From contig JAOVFP010000006.1 of the NCBI GenBank assembly GCA_025738555.1, forward strand, positions 6,138,001-6,202,000: a stretch of 64,000 nt of DNA, given 5' to 3'. Of the stretch, positions 34,968 through 46,929 are shown piece after piece. The stretch's first letter is position 1. Every line of letters starts with the position of its first letter. Source of the DNA: Cyathus striatus (Eukaryota > Basidiomycota > Agaricomycetes > Agaricales > Nidulariaceae). Under the pieces are notes generated by a model that did no database searches, was not told where the DNA came from, and worked only from the letters and a program-made list of their open reading frames with translations. The translations under genes and the position numbers were made by a program.

Positions 34968-35424
34968 TGTTATCTTCACACTACTTGAATGTAACCCATC
35001 TTCTGAAATACTTCATCATTCTTGAGACTGTGTATGGCAGGATCTTCCCAGGCTTGTCTGCTATTTTTACACATCGAAGCTTTGAAGGTTTATAATGCGA
35101 TAATGCTGATCATTGATTCTCATCACCGCATAGTACTTGTACACAGCTCGTAAACATCATTGACCACCAGTACCTCAACAGCCTGTTCGCTCATCATGGA
35201 TAATCCTGCACACAGCAGTAGAACCAGCCCTCTCCACAGGGCTAGTCAGTTTATAATTCAGCATCTTTACATGGCAGAGAACATGGGTATCGAAAGAGCT
35301 GCTGGTGGTGCATGTCCATAATGACATGCAAATAAATCCCATAGGCTAAATATTGATCAAGATGATCTACTGGATTCCTTGCAGAAACAAATTGCACATA
35401 GTGCTATGCATAATTCCGGTGAAG
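34968..35424 (+). pseudogene. NACHT 5' fragment, copy 3
   Basis: It holds the conserved upstream region and exon 1 (ATG 35196: MDNPAHSSRTSPLH, then ASQFIIQHLYMAENMGIERA), the first intron and the beginning of exon 2 (KQIAHSAMHNSGE). It ends exactly where the 2-kb TIR element starts at 35425. Everything from the NTPase onward is missing. The normal next codons do not reappear after the element at 37426, so the truncation involved more than a clean insertion. Confidence 0.85.
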
Positions 35425-37426
35425 CATCAGGAAATACCCATATTACAAATTTAGACTATTAAGGTTGAAAAAAGATTGATTTAAGGTAAATTTAGTCAGA
35501 AAAAGTAACATTAGCTGTTTTAGGCAAATAAACTGAGGTCCCATACTTATTTTGACTAAAAAGATTGAAGTAAGGAGTGATTAGCTTGAACTTAGGTGAT
35601 TTAAATTGTGAATTAATATAATTTAATCACACCATTCCACTTATGTCATAGCATTAAGCAAATATTAGGCAGGTTCTTACAATATTAATTGCATATAAAG
35701 AGGGAATAGCTTGGAATTAGGTGAACTTATCTCACAATGGATTACCAATAAACATCTATGACTCTATATTTCCACAAGCTAAATACAATGACTAAAATAA
35801 AAGTAGTAACAATTATCTACATATAGCTGACAAGGGACAATGAGGAAATAAAGAGATCATGCAAGAGCAAGAGAGTATGAAAGCATGAGCAAGAAATGCA
35901 ATTGAGGGAGTCCAAGAGAATGTGTGTGAGCAAGAGCAAGAGGGTATGCAAGAGAGAATGCAAGAGCAAGACTGTATATGAGAAAGCAAGAACACATGAG
36001 ACAGTGCAAGAGTGAGATAGTGTGAAAGTGTGTGTGAGAGTGAGTGCAAGTGCAAGTATGAAAGTGACTTGGCACATGAGAGCAAGAGAGAGAACATGTA
36101 AGAGAGTGCAAGAGTGAGAGATACTGTGATAGTGTTTGAGCAAGAGGGCCAGAGAGTGTGTGTGAGAGAGTAAAAATGAGGGGGCATTCATCCTTGTAGT
36201 TGAACTGTCTCTGTAGCCAAACCTCAAGCTCAGGTATCAGCACCAGGATATCAGTAAAGAGAACAGGGACTTATGTGGCTTGATGAAACACAAACCAAAT
36301 ACACCCAGAGCTCCAAACTCTTCCTATCACCCCTGAACAGAAGATAATACATGAAAGGTCTGAAGAAGTATTGAGGGAAGAGGACAGTAATAAATGTGTG
36401 CAGACAGAAAGCGATGGGGGATGAGAGGGGGGAAGCATGGGGAAGGTGGGGAAATTTGAATGAGTTGAAAGAGTTGGACACTGAGTGACAATGTGTTCAT
36501 GATGTGGATAAATCACATGATAATTGCATCAGCTTCCCAATGATTTGATTGTCTGGCAACTCATTTCAGCTTAACCTTGATAGCAGCTGTCACATTTGGC
36601 AGCTTCAATACATCGACTTCGCAATTTGGTTGCAGTGCATTATGGCTTCGAGATATGGGTATATGTATTAATAATCCCTTGAATATTATAACTTTGCAAG
36701 TGCATTTTATTTTTTGAAACATAAGGATTATGTAGAAGGCAGCAACTTATAATAACTACTTGTAGAGACATACTAATAAGCGTAATATGTACAACTTAGG
36801 TACAGTATAAATAGGGGAATTCAAAGTTGGCATAACACAATATGCTACACTGATTTCTGTATCGTTACTAAGGAGAACAATTAGCAATCAGTTTGGAATT
36901 TATAACATTGAGATAGTACTGACAGGAACCACATCCTTTCACCTTACAAAAATATACATTTTATTAGATATATTGTCTGAACATAATAATATCTACACAA
37001 CCTCCAGATATATAAGTAGGAAATAGTAAATCTTAGTGAATGTGCACAGTGAAATTCTCTGTTTGAATTGCTGCTCACAGCTTTTGGCAAGATTGTAGTG
37101 ATTTGTTTGTAGTGACCAGTAGCAACACTACAAAATAGCCAACTTTGAATTCACCTATTGCAATCGCTGACATAAATGACAATTAGTTAGTACTAAGTTA
37201 AAATTAGCTATTGGTGATAACTTATTTTGACTTATTAACATTTACTTACATTGTATCAAGTATATTTAAGTGATGCTAAGCTGAACTTAGTGAGTAGTGT
37301 GTGCATACATTAGTACACTTAAGCTGAAATATGTTACATTTAGGTTTAAATAAGGAACTATAAGATAAGGGGTACACCTTAGTTGAACTAACTTGACTAA
37401 TTTAGTGAACTGGGAATTTCCTGATG
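35425..37426. mobile_element. 2.0-kb non-autonomous TIR element
   Basis: It begins CATCAGGAAATACCC and ends with the complement of CATCAGGAAATTCCC, TIRs of 15 bp with one mismatch. Both ends are AT-rich with scattered related motifs (AAGGTNAA and TTAGTNAA types). The interior has a 330-bp purine-rich run and no transposase. A target duplication could not be identified, perhaps because the flanks rearranged. It abuts the NACHT fragment. Confidence 0.6.
35850..36180. repeat. Purine-rich low-complexity tract (GAGCAAGAGA type)
   Basis: Degenerate GAGCAAGA, GTGAGAGTGA and GCAAGTGCAAG repeats lie inside the 2-kb element. Long minus frames here (Leu/Ser/His/Thr-rich) are artefacts of the composition. 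Confidence 0.8.
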
Positions 37427-37429
37427 TAC

Positions 37430-39700
37430 TGCCACCTTGTTGAGATCACAGGAAGTTAGTCTCATTTTGCTGGTTCCAAATGCTGACTCATCAGTTGGTG
37501 TGTGAAATTTCAAAGCATAAAATAACATGGTTATCACATTTGTTCACATATGTCATATTCCATCAATCATGGGAAATCTAGTCTACATGCACCACTTCTA
37601 CCTCATTAACATAGATCATCTATTTCACAGTTAGAAACATAGGATAGACTGGAGCTGTTCAGAGAGATGTAGATATTGCTTAATATATATTTTCCATAAG
37701 ATAAAGTCAGATAATGCACTGATGTATATGAAACATTTAAAAATCAATAACTTGCCTCCTTCCACCACATTCACCAAATGACAGAAAGCTAGTCTCATTG
37801 CACTGGTTTTAAATGCTGACTCATCTGATCTTTATCTGAATGCTCTGGACAAATATCACACAGTAATCATCACACTGTTAACTCATTTGTCTGCATATGT
37901 CATATAATATCAATTATGGTGCATCCAGTCTACATGTGCTACTTCTACCTTATTAATGTAGATCCTCTACTTCTTCATAATAAAAATAGAATACACTGGT
38001 GCTGTTCAAATATACATAGATATTTCACAACATCTTGCTACATAAGATAAAGCTAGGTCCCTATAATGCACCAATAAATGTGACAATGTAGTGGAAGGAG
38101 GCAAGATCTTCATTTTTAATTTTCATGTTTATTAATGCATTATGGGGATCTTTTCTGCATTTTCAAATGACACAAGAGTCAGCACATAAACACAGAGCGA
38201 TGAGACTAGATTCCTGTCATCTGGTGAATGTGGTGGAAGGAGGCAATATCTTCATATTTTATATTCACCAGATGACAGGAATCTAGTTTCATTGCACTGG
38301 TTTTAATTTCTGATGCATCTGTCATTCTCAGAATGTGGAAAACAAATATCCCATGCATATCACTTCTGTCTATGAGCTACTGTAGTGTCAGAGCAGTCTA
38401 TATCACATAAAAATATGTTACTTCTATTTCAGTCAAGCTTGAAATATGGGAAGGTACATAAAATTATTATTATATCTCAATACACTGATGCTTTTAGCTT
38501 ATAATATTTTACCATAATGTACTACATATATATTGCATTATATATTTAAGATATCATGAGGGATCATACATAATCATGACTTCTGTAACCTATTTCTTAC
38601 ATTGCATGTCAAAATATAGCTGATAAATTAAACTGTATATATCACACCATTAACTCAATGTAATATGTTCTACATTCACATTTATATAGATTACACCAAG
38701 AAGAATACATAGACAAAATTTGAAAATGTTCAGCAGAGCAAGTAATGCACTACATTTCAATTCATTCAAGAGCACCTCTCATTTTGTGTGGGAAAAATGA
38801 TTGTTTACCATTATTTTTGGTAAGCACATGTATATCATGCATATCAATTCTGTCCCCCTATGGCACATCCCATCAATTAAAGTAAATCCAGTCTACATGC
38901 ACCACTTCTACCTCATTAATTTACATCCTCTACATCACTATTAGAAATGTAGAATACACACAATCCATTCATTTAGATGTAGATATAACATAATATAATT
39001 ATTCCATATTATACATCCTCATAATGCAACAATAAATGCAAAAAATTACAAATGAAGAACTTGTCTCCTTCTGCTACATTCACCAAATGATAGGAATCTA
39101 GTCTTGTTGCACTGTGTTCATGTGCTGACTCATGTGTCATTTTCGGAATGCACAACACAAATATCCCATGCTTATCACTTCTGTCCACATATAGTACATC
39201 CCATCAATCATAAGATATCCAGTCTACATGCACCACTTCTACCTCATTAATTTACATCCTCTACATTGCTATTAGAAATATAGATCACACATGATCTGTT
39301 CAGTTAGATGTAGATATAACATAATATAATTTTTCTATATTATACATCCTCATAATGCACTAATAAATGTGAAAAATTACAGATGAAGATCTTGCCTCCT
39401 TCCACTACATTCAGTAGATGACAGAAATCTAGTCTTATTGTGCTGTGTTCTTGTGCTGACACATCTGTCATTTTCAGAATGTGGAAAAGATATATCCCAC
39501 ACTTATCACATCTGTTTGTATATGGATCATCCCATCAATTATTTCAGTCTAGTTCTTATAGACTACATTTCACATTACAATTATACATTCTACAGACACA
39601 TGGTCAACTAAGTGTACTGCAAAATAATATTCTAGCATTTTATAGTAGCTTGATATTCAAATTTTGGGTGTCAAGGTGAGCACAGGATGTAGTTCATGCA
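37430..39700. repeat. Diverged about 330-bp repeats
   Basis: CAGTCTACATGCACCACTTC followed by TACCTCATTAA recurs near 37581, 37930, 38893 and 39222. AGGAATCTAGTCTYATTGCA-type blocks recur near 37452, 37785, 38277, 39092 and 39423. Common spacing is 330-350 bp. One unit near 38090-38215 is inverted relative to its neighbour. The region is AT-rich and non-coding. Confidence 0.75.
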
Positions 39701-40793
39701 TGTTAAATTGTAGTCTAGCTGAACCACATATTTATAATTTTGACAATGTGTGTAGTATGACCACTTTCCTAATACAAATGTAGTCTTATATCACCACATG
39801 GGCTTCACTATTATACATTGCACTGACTAATTACTAGGTTATGATAGGTCCAGGTACATACCCATGTACCTCTCATTTGGCTCAATCTATGTACCATTGT
39901 GGAACCACACATATGCCGCTACATGCCTCCAGTGTAAAGAGCTCTGAAAACATGGATTTTCATCATGTGGTACAATAATTCATTTTAAAACACCATATAG
40001 TTATTACAATGTACAAGAAAGGTGCTGGAAAAGGTGGAAAGTACAGCTGGGTATTATCATTAAACAACATTAGTGCTATTTCCTACATTGGGATGCAATT
40101 TTGGCATAATTGAGTATTGGCCATCATTATTTTCATGGCATATTGGCCCTTCAGCTCAACTGAGTCTACCACAATTTGTTCACATCCCAGCTGCTGCATA
40201 TCTTTGGGAAATTTCAGCCAATTCAGTTCAGGAAGCCTTCCAGAACAATTCTATTATGTAAATGAAAATCAATATGCCATCACTCAGACATATATAGGTA
40301 TCTCAGAGAAAAACAATGTTGCTTTGAGCACTGTGAAACATATAACATGACAAAAAATGCTTCATTGATAATTAAATAGATTAAATATATTACACAAATT
40401 TTGGAGGTTTTATATTTTGTCCCCCTATAAATGTGAGAGTTAATGGCTTAGATATGCTATCCCCCTAGAATCTGAGAAAAATTTAGCAAATTTTATCCCC
40501 CTATTACAAGCAAAAAATCACAATTTTGGTATCAAACCTTTGGTGGGATTATCAAGGGTCCTATTTATCTGTCCATTAAGTTAGGTACACAGTTGTGGAT
40601 AACTGCAGACTTGCTTCTGAAGTTGATGAAATAATACCCAATGCATGCTACTAAGTTATTGTGGTTTCTCATGGTCAATGCTTGCATGTTCAGAAGTCAA
40701 CTTGCACATCTTAAATGTTTCATGAAGACGTCATAGGCAGCCTATGGAGTTTTGAAATGGGTCACATATCAGCCATATCCCAAGTGGACCTTC
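39700..40793. other. AT-rich gene-free stretch
   Basis: No supported gene; the plus frames at 40073-40350 are short and unrecognised. TTTGTCCCCCTATAA, TATCCCCCTAGAA and TTATCCCCCTATTA are three spaced copies of a CCCCCTA motif at about 40420-40505. Confidence 0.5.
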
Positions 40794-42599
40794 AGGGCCT
40801 ACAGGAATTCCAGTTGAATGTCACTTGAGTGTCACTTGAATGTTACTCAAACATTACTTGAATTGTCACTCAAAGTGTTACTCAATTTTCACTTGATTTT
40901 TGCACACTTAAGTATCTGCTTAATTTCAGTGACCTAATTACATGATTTATATACATGTTTGCTACTCCAGTTGATAAATAGCTATCTTACTATTATGTAC
41001 CTAATGAACAATATATTAAACTGAAAAAACTAAGTAAAATGCACAAGAAATAAGCTAGTAATGGTATAATATTTTTCTCACTGTTGCATATGTCACTCAA
41101 ATGTCACTCAAATTTCACTCAAATTTTGAATTGTCACTCGATTGTAACTTGAATGCTACTTGAACACTACTTGAATTTTTACTTGAGTGTAATTGTTGTC
41201 ACTTGAAAAAAATATCACTTGAATCTTACTTGAATGTAACTTGAATGCTACTTGAATGCAACTTGAATCTTACTTGAATTTTCACTCAAATGTAACTTGA
41301 TTGTCACTCAAATTTACTAATTTAACTTACTCAATTTTATGTCAATAAATTTAATTGTACTTCTTGTGTACTTCACTCTCATCTGCCCTCCCACTCATTG
41401 TATCCCATGCCTCTGCTTATCAATGTGCTGCATGATAACCTTCCTGCTCATCATTTCCCATGCCTCCGCTTAATTATTGTGTTGCTTGATTGATGTCAAC
41501 CTCTCTGCTCATTGTTCCCCACACCTCTGCTTATCATTTGTGATGAATGCCAACCCTCCTGCTCATTGTTTCCCATGCCTCCACTTATTATATTCAATTC
41601 ACACTCACCACTTCCCGCCCCTCCTCTCTCAAAATTCCCACGGTATTTTCTTCACCAAATACTCACCCTTAATATTTCCCACGCATTTTCGCGTTGCCTG
41701 CCATTGGTTATGATTTCCCACACTTCATCATTTCATCAATTTGTCATGTCCCGCCCTCCGCTTTCATTTTCCCACGCACATATCGCTAATTTATTGCACT
41801 TTCTCTTAAATTTATAATCATTCAAAAGTACCTATGCTTCATGAATTATAATTGTAGCATTCATTGTACAAATGTATTAATTATTCCAGTAAAAAATTGA
41901 ATTATTCCGCATTTTAGTAAGATTACCTTTTCATACAACATCTAAGGTACCGTCTAATGTATAAAGAAGAGTATATAACAGCTATTACAAAAAGGTTCAA
42001 GAGAAAATAGGAAATATTGAGCTAGAAAATGCGAAATTACTTGCTCACTGTTGAGCATGATAATGAGGAAGGGTGCCCATCAACAGATCACCCATCAATT
42101 ATGTGCAGCAGCATTGAGGAAGTGAGTTTGATGGCATTGATGGATGTCAATGACAGCAGTTGCAAACATGGACAAAGGTGAGAAGAAGTGTGTGAAAAAT
42201 TGAACAAGGCAGAATGTTGAAGGAAAAGGCAGGCTGGGGTTGATGAGAAAGGGTGCCCATCAACAGATCACCCATCAATTATGTGCAGCAGCATTGAGGA
42301 AGCGAGTTTGATGGCATTGATGGATGTCAATGACAGCAGTTGCAAACATGGACAAAGGTGAGAAGAAGCATGTGAAAAATTGAACAAGGCAGAATGTTGA
42401 AGGAAAAGGCAGGCGGGGGTGGGACAGTGGGGAGACAGTGATAGTAATGTAGAGTATAAGTATTTATTAAACACTTACCTTTACGGACTTATTTTTTTAA
42501 TAACTTGAATGTGATTTGAATTGTTACTTGAATTGTCACGCAAGTGCAACTCGAACTCACTCAAACAAAATTGTCATCGACTGGAATTCTTGTAAGCCT
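40794..42599. mobile_element. 1.8-kb TIR element with 8-bp target duplication
   Basis: TIRs AGGGCCTACAGGAATTCCAG (left) and AGGCTTACAAGAATTCCAG (right, complement) are flanked by GGACCTTC on both sides (40786-40793, 42600-42607). An 8-bp duplication fits hAT or KDZ-type transposons. Subterminal regions (40809-40915, 41090-41310, 42500-42570) are packed with degenerate TYACTTGAATG and TCACTCAAAT motifs, possible transposase-binding sites. There is no transposase frame, so it is non-autonomous. The middle holds a 180-bp tandem duplication. Confidence 0.85.
42066..42425. repeat. Two tandem copies of a 180-bp unit
   Basis: GGGTGCCCATCAACAGATCA starts at 42071 and again at 42251. The 180-bp units differ at only a few positions, so the duplication is recent compared with the other repeats of the region. 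Confidence 0.95.
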
Positions 42600-42907
42600 G
42601 GACCTTCATCATTACTTATTATACTGACACTGCTAATGTTGGGAGTGTGATTGATCATTTTATGAATGTACGCCTTTTTAGTACCCTCCAAAGGCCTATG
42701 TGCATGATAAACAGGTGATCATCCCCTATGTCGCATTAGCTCCCAGCACCTAAGAGGTTAAGATTGATCCTTCATTAGCTGCACATCCACCATCAGATGC
42801 AAATCATAGTTTATATCTAATGGACAATACATGCTGAAAAATAAAGTCAAATTTTGCTTGTTTCTGGATGTAGCACCCCTGAAACGTCCCTTCGAGAAAC
42901 CACGCCA

Positions 42908-44198
42908 TTATACAGAACTTTCAGGTGTCCTTTTCAAACCTTCCAAGTCATTCTCAATTTCTTTGGTAATGTTTATTTTAATGTGACGCCGAGGCATACT
43001 TCCAATAGTTTGAACTGGGTTATTTGCACTCTGTGTCTGTGGTTTCGTTTCCTCGAGTAACTGGAGTTTTATGCGGACAGTGACAGAGTTGAATGTGATG
43101 CCCTATATGATATATTTGGGACAATGAGTGTTTAAAATACAGAGTACGTAAACTGTAGACTTACAACTATCGGTGTAACCCATTCAAGTACAACAAATCG
43201 AGAGTTGCTGTATGTGCATGCTGAAACCAAAAGTATAAATTCCGTTATTATCTGAAGAGCAGCAGACTCTATCAAAATCCACATAATGGAGAGCAGTTTT
43301 CCATTTCCAACATGATAGTTGGCTGAACTTTGGTGTGTAATCCAGATCCGGTAGCTCATGAGTCCAACACTCATAACACTCAAAGCAAAGGCAATTGAGT
43401 TGTATGTCAGGACCAACCTGTCAAATACAATAACACTGGATATCGGGCCGACCTCAGCATATGCAGCACAAATAATGGAGCCAGTAACTATTCACAGTTG
43501 TAAGCGTGAGGTTATTAGAGCATTGATAACTGGCGAGAAATGCATACTTATAATACTTGTAAGAAATATAATTGGCAAAACAATGACCTTCCAATTGTAA
43601 CCCCACAGTACCCATGTACGATATATCTAACAGCTTTTCTAAAATTACTATGGAGATGTGTGAAGAAAAACCTCACCGCCACAGCACCACCAAGATCTTG
43701 TTGGATCCCAAGAAGAATTTCTTTCAGCATATAGTGCCAAGCCTTGAGATCGCCAAGATATGCATATTGTCCAGAGGGATTGAGACGTGTATCATTAAAG
43801 CCTTGGAGTAGACGGTAACAATTAATAGCGAGGTGAAAGGTAGCAATTAAAAACATAATAGCAGAAATGCTGATCATGACCTTCAAAGTATTCATTATTA
43901 ACTCCCTTTCGCTCAGATAAAAAAAATTAATTACCAATGAATGATTGTCCTGTCTCCCCTTTTTATAGGTGGGATTGAAGTACAGGTTCAGTGTCACTCC
44001 AAAGAGACTTAGAAAGAGACCTGTGTTGTGGGTTAGTGTGTACTTCAGAATCTTATACCAGCTTGTACCGAACTCTTACCATATACCAGTCCCTAAAGTC
44101 AAAGATTTAATATTAATTATTGTGTATTTTATGAAACCCGATCTTACCTCAAAGTATGCAGAGATAAGGTATGCTTTATCAAAATAAATTTGACCCAT
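42908..44198 (-). CDS. Seven-helix membrane protein, intact, six exons (334 aa)
   Basis: Exons 44198-44148, 44092-44080 (13 nt), 44020-43677, 43626-43548, 43487-43165 and 43102-42908 chain through five introns of 50-62 nt with no break, giving 334 residues. Hydrophobic segments include YFEGLVYGLFLSLFGVTLNL, ISISAIMFLIATFHLAINCY, KVIVLPIIFLTSII, TGSIICAAYAEVG, NSIAFALSVMSVGLMSYRIW and IMWILIESAALQIITEFILL, plus a last helix near WVTPIVGITFNSVTVRI. The tail is about 55 polar residues. GGAVAIYRTWVLWGYNWKVI is typical of a large unnamed basidiomycete family of predicted seven-helix proteins that resemble receptors. Ligand and signalling partners are unknown. The 13-nt microexon is inferred from frame. 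It is the only clearly host-type gene between 31 and 64 kb. Confidence 0.85.
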
Positions 44199-45391
44199 GG
44201 GAGGTAGTTTTAATTTTTCAGAGAGGAACTAAAAACAATATATAGAAACTTGTGAGTGTAAGTGTGATGGGGGTATGCCTCGTATTATAGGGATCAGGAT
44301 GGTATTTATGGACCTTCAACTACTCATGAGTCTAGCGTGTTAGAAAGCTAGACTCGGAACCCACGCAAGCTGTGGTGATCGTGGATTGATGCAGTGCGCT
44401 TAGATCGTTATCAATAGGCCCCATGATGATATTCATTGCTATGAAAATTTTTTGAGAGTACTGCCACTTAACTCTCGTATCTGACATGGAAGATGATAAC
44501 AGCCTACTTCTGCTATCAAGAAACTGCCTTCATCATACGGATGGGACTGGTGATGCACAGCTTCTAGTATGATACCTATTAAGTATGCCAAATCACAACG
44601 GTTGTAGCTCCAATACTAAAAAGCCTATGTCAACGCCCATGGAGTACCAGCAGATGCATGACTAACTTTGGTATAGACTATATACTAGTACGTTTTAGAA
44701 GCCCACAAGATCATATCATGATACAAATTAAATATCGGTGCATGATAATCAAACTAATCTGAGCGTTTGTTTTAGCACTCAAGCTTTCCAGATACAAAAT
44801 GACTCACTCGCCAGCAGGTCAAACATGTAATATGAATGTAGACCATGTCTTCTCTCTCAGGATCCAGCCAGATTATTGTACCATTGAGACATCTTCAGTT
44901 CATCGATGTAGGTACTTGTTATATTGGTCAGAGATGTTATACTCACGCTCTCATCAAGTATCTACATGGCAGGTCTCTTAATATCGATTAATTCATGTAC
45001 TAAACCGGTTATTATAGTCTCCGGGTTCTCCTTCCTTGTTCGTTTTATGTCCATATGCTACATAAATTCTGACTAGATCTGACTGTTCTTAGGTCTACGA
45101 GTATTTCATTACCCTTGACTCCGAGATTAAGTATGTTTGGGGATCACGCTGGGGTTTAATGAAGATTTTGTATATAATCACAAGATATCTTCCCTTCACT
45201 GACACTTCACTTCTCATCTTCCGTTTGATATTTCTCCCATAAGTACGACTATTATCACTAACCTGAACTTAAACTAGGTCACTTTTTACCACATCCATCA
45301 TCCCAGACTTGTCTCCGCATTTTTCATGCAACAACATGCAACTTAACATCTAGTCTTAAATTTCTGGCTTCTATTTACATTGATTTGTATC
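44199..45391. other. Spacer upstream of the membrane-protein gene
   Basis: I see no gene, repeat or transposon end in this stretch. It includes the presumptive promoter of the minus-strand gene. Confidence 0.5.
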
Positions 45392-45403
45392 GATAAGGTT
45401 CAT

Positions 45404-45768
45404 TTTTTTTTTAATCCATAGTTTATTGTCGGTTGTGGCGGGCCATATGTCATGACAGTGCATCGTAGCTCCTAGGTAGCTACTACGTATGTAAGGTATC
45501 GAGGATGTATGGTAACAAGTATAGTACAAGAGATATGAAATTATCGTCGAGTGGTATTGTGAGGACTCGGGGATACTACCCCTGCAAGGGAAGCACCAGG
45601 AGGTTAAAGTGAAGGGGACCCTGCACTGTATAGTGTAGGTGTGAACCCCTAGTAGTGTTCAGGCAAGACCTGGTTCCGTGGCGTAGTTGAGTGCAAGTAC
45701 CGTGTGCAGGTGAGTACTGTCGTAATTCCAGTTCCTTCGGCTACATATCCTCCAGGGGGCTCCAGGCA
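45404..45768 (-). mobile_element. SINE-like retroposon, copy 2
   Basis: A 12-bp target duplication, GATAAGGTTCAT, flanks it exactly (45392-45403, 45769-45780). Read on the minus strand it starts TGCCTGGAGCCCCCTGG, has TATGTAGCCGAAGG (A-box-like) and GGGGTTCACACC (B-box-like), shares the body CCTCCTGGTGCTTCCC with copy 1, and ends CGACAATAAACTATGGATT plus an A run. Length is 365 bp. The 3' end matches the LINE at 17.4 kb. A pol III origin is likely but not proven from sequence alone. Confidence 0.9.
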
Positions 45769-45909
45769 GATAAGGTTCATTATGTTGGGAATGAGAGGCT
45801 TGATGAAAAAGAAAAGAAACTTTCGGATCCGAACGGGATCCGTGCAGATAACGGGAAGATAAATGGCCCCGCCGTTCAATGCGGTCGCGCTTTCGGCAAA
45901 ATACCCATT

Positions 45910-46855
45910 GGCTATTTAGTCTCGGCTACCCATCCGTTTGCGGTGATTCGTCCTAAAAAGGACTTCCCACCGCAACCGTCTGGGATATCTCCAACGACTT
46001 TAGGAGGGGTGTGCATTCCGTGATTATCGGGAATTCGGAAGACCTTTTTGCACGACTAAGGCCCGGAAATATGCATGTGATCCACTCATTTGGTGTGTAT
46101 CCTGCCAAGTTGTAATCATAGTTGTGCTATCAAAACTTGGTCGAAACGTCGCGTCCTTCAAGCATCCTCCACCCATCATCTGCTATAAATCTGCTGAATT
46201 TTCCCATATTCCCATAGTTTGTTAATTAGCTATGATCTCGACTCACACTTTTCACAATTTACTTGTTGAATGATACTAAGCACGCTGAGCTTTAATGGAC
46301 CCTGAAAACTCAACATAATCTCTGTAGGGGGGACTCTTCTCGTGAACATCTAAAAAAGTGTGAGACCTGGGAGACCTACAGAAGATGAAAAAAAATATTT
46401 ATTCAGGATTATTTCAATGTATTCAAACTTCAAAGTTCAAATTCTCTGAAGTAATAAGTGCATATAAGTAAGGAGTATACATAACTGGCTATGAATTTGA
46501 GGGCATGAAATGATATTATAGTAACATAGCATTGATTAAAGATATTTATTAAAAAATAAAGATACAAAGTAACAGAACTATGAGAATACGGATGAATTCA
46601 GTGGATGGTATGTGGAGGATGCGACACGTTTCGATGGCACAACTGTGATTACAAAGCAGGAATATACACCAAAACGGGTGTACCACGTGCATATTTCCAG
46701 GCCTTAGTCGTGCAAAAAGGCCCTCCGAATTCCCGATAATCGCGGAATGCACACCCCTCCTAAAGTCGTTGGAGATTTCCCAGATGGTTGCGGTGGGAAG
46801 TCCTTTTTAGGACAAATCGCCGCAAATGGATGGGTAGCCGAGACTATTGGCTATT
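45910..46855. repeat. Large imperfect hairpin, arms about 300 bp
   Basis: 45910-46225 is an inverted, diverged copy of 46567-46855, with a loop of about 340 bp. The right arm contains a short frame (46747 on) reading PPKVVGDFPDGCGGKSFLG; the left arm encodes the same peptide start on the minus strand with substitutions, so a former coding sequence was copied inverted. Confidence 0.8.
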
Positions 46856-46929
46856 ATGAAGTTCCAAGTGTTGAAAAAGTTGCCGCTGCCGTAATTCGGT
46901 TGTGCCGTGGCCGTATCCACACTGCATAG
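46747..46929 (+). pseudogene. 60-codon conserved-looking fragment
   Basis: The frame reads PPKVVGDFPDGCGGKSFLG, then AANGWVAETIGYY and VEKVAAAVIRLCRGRIHTA. Its inverted copy at about 45910-46020 preserves most residues, and a part (from VAETIGYYEVP onward) is again inverted at 47690-47768. The family is not recognised. No start of a larger gene is visible, so it is treated as a fragment carried by the hairpin repeats. Confidence 0.35.

Noticed and set aside
35813..36243. Three overlapping minus frames of 124-136 codons
   Set aside because: They are Leu/Ser/His/Thr-rich products of the purine-rich repeat, open in all three frames.
41090..41310. Regularly spaced short repeats as a CRISPR array
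   Set aside because: Motifs are degenerate 10-mers without constant spacers, in eukaryotic DNA, and lie at the ends of a TIR element.
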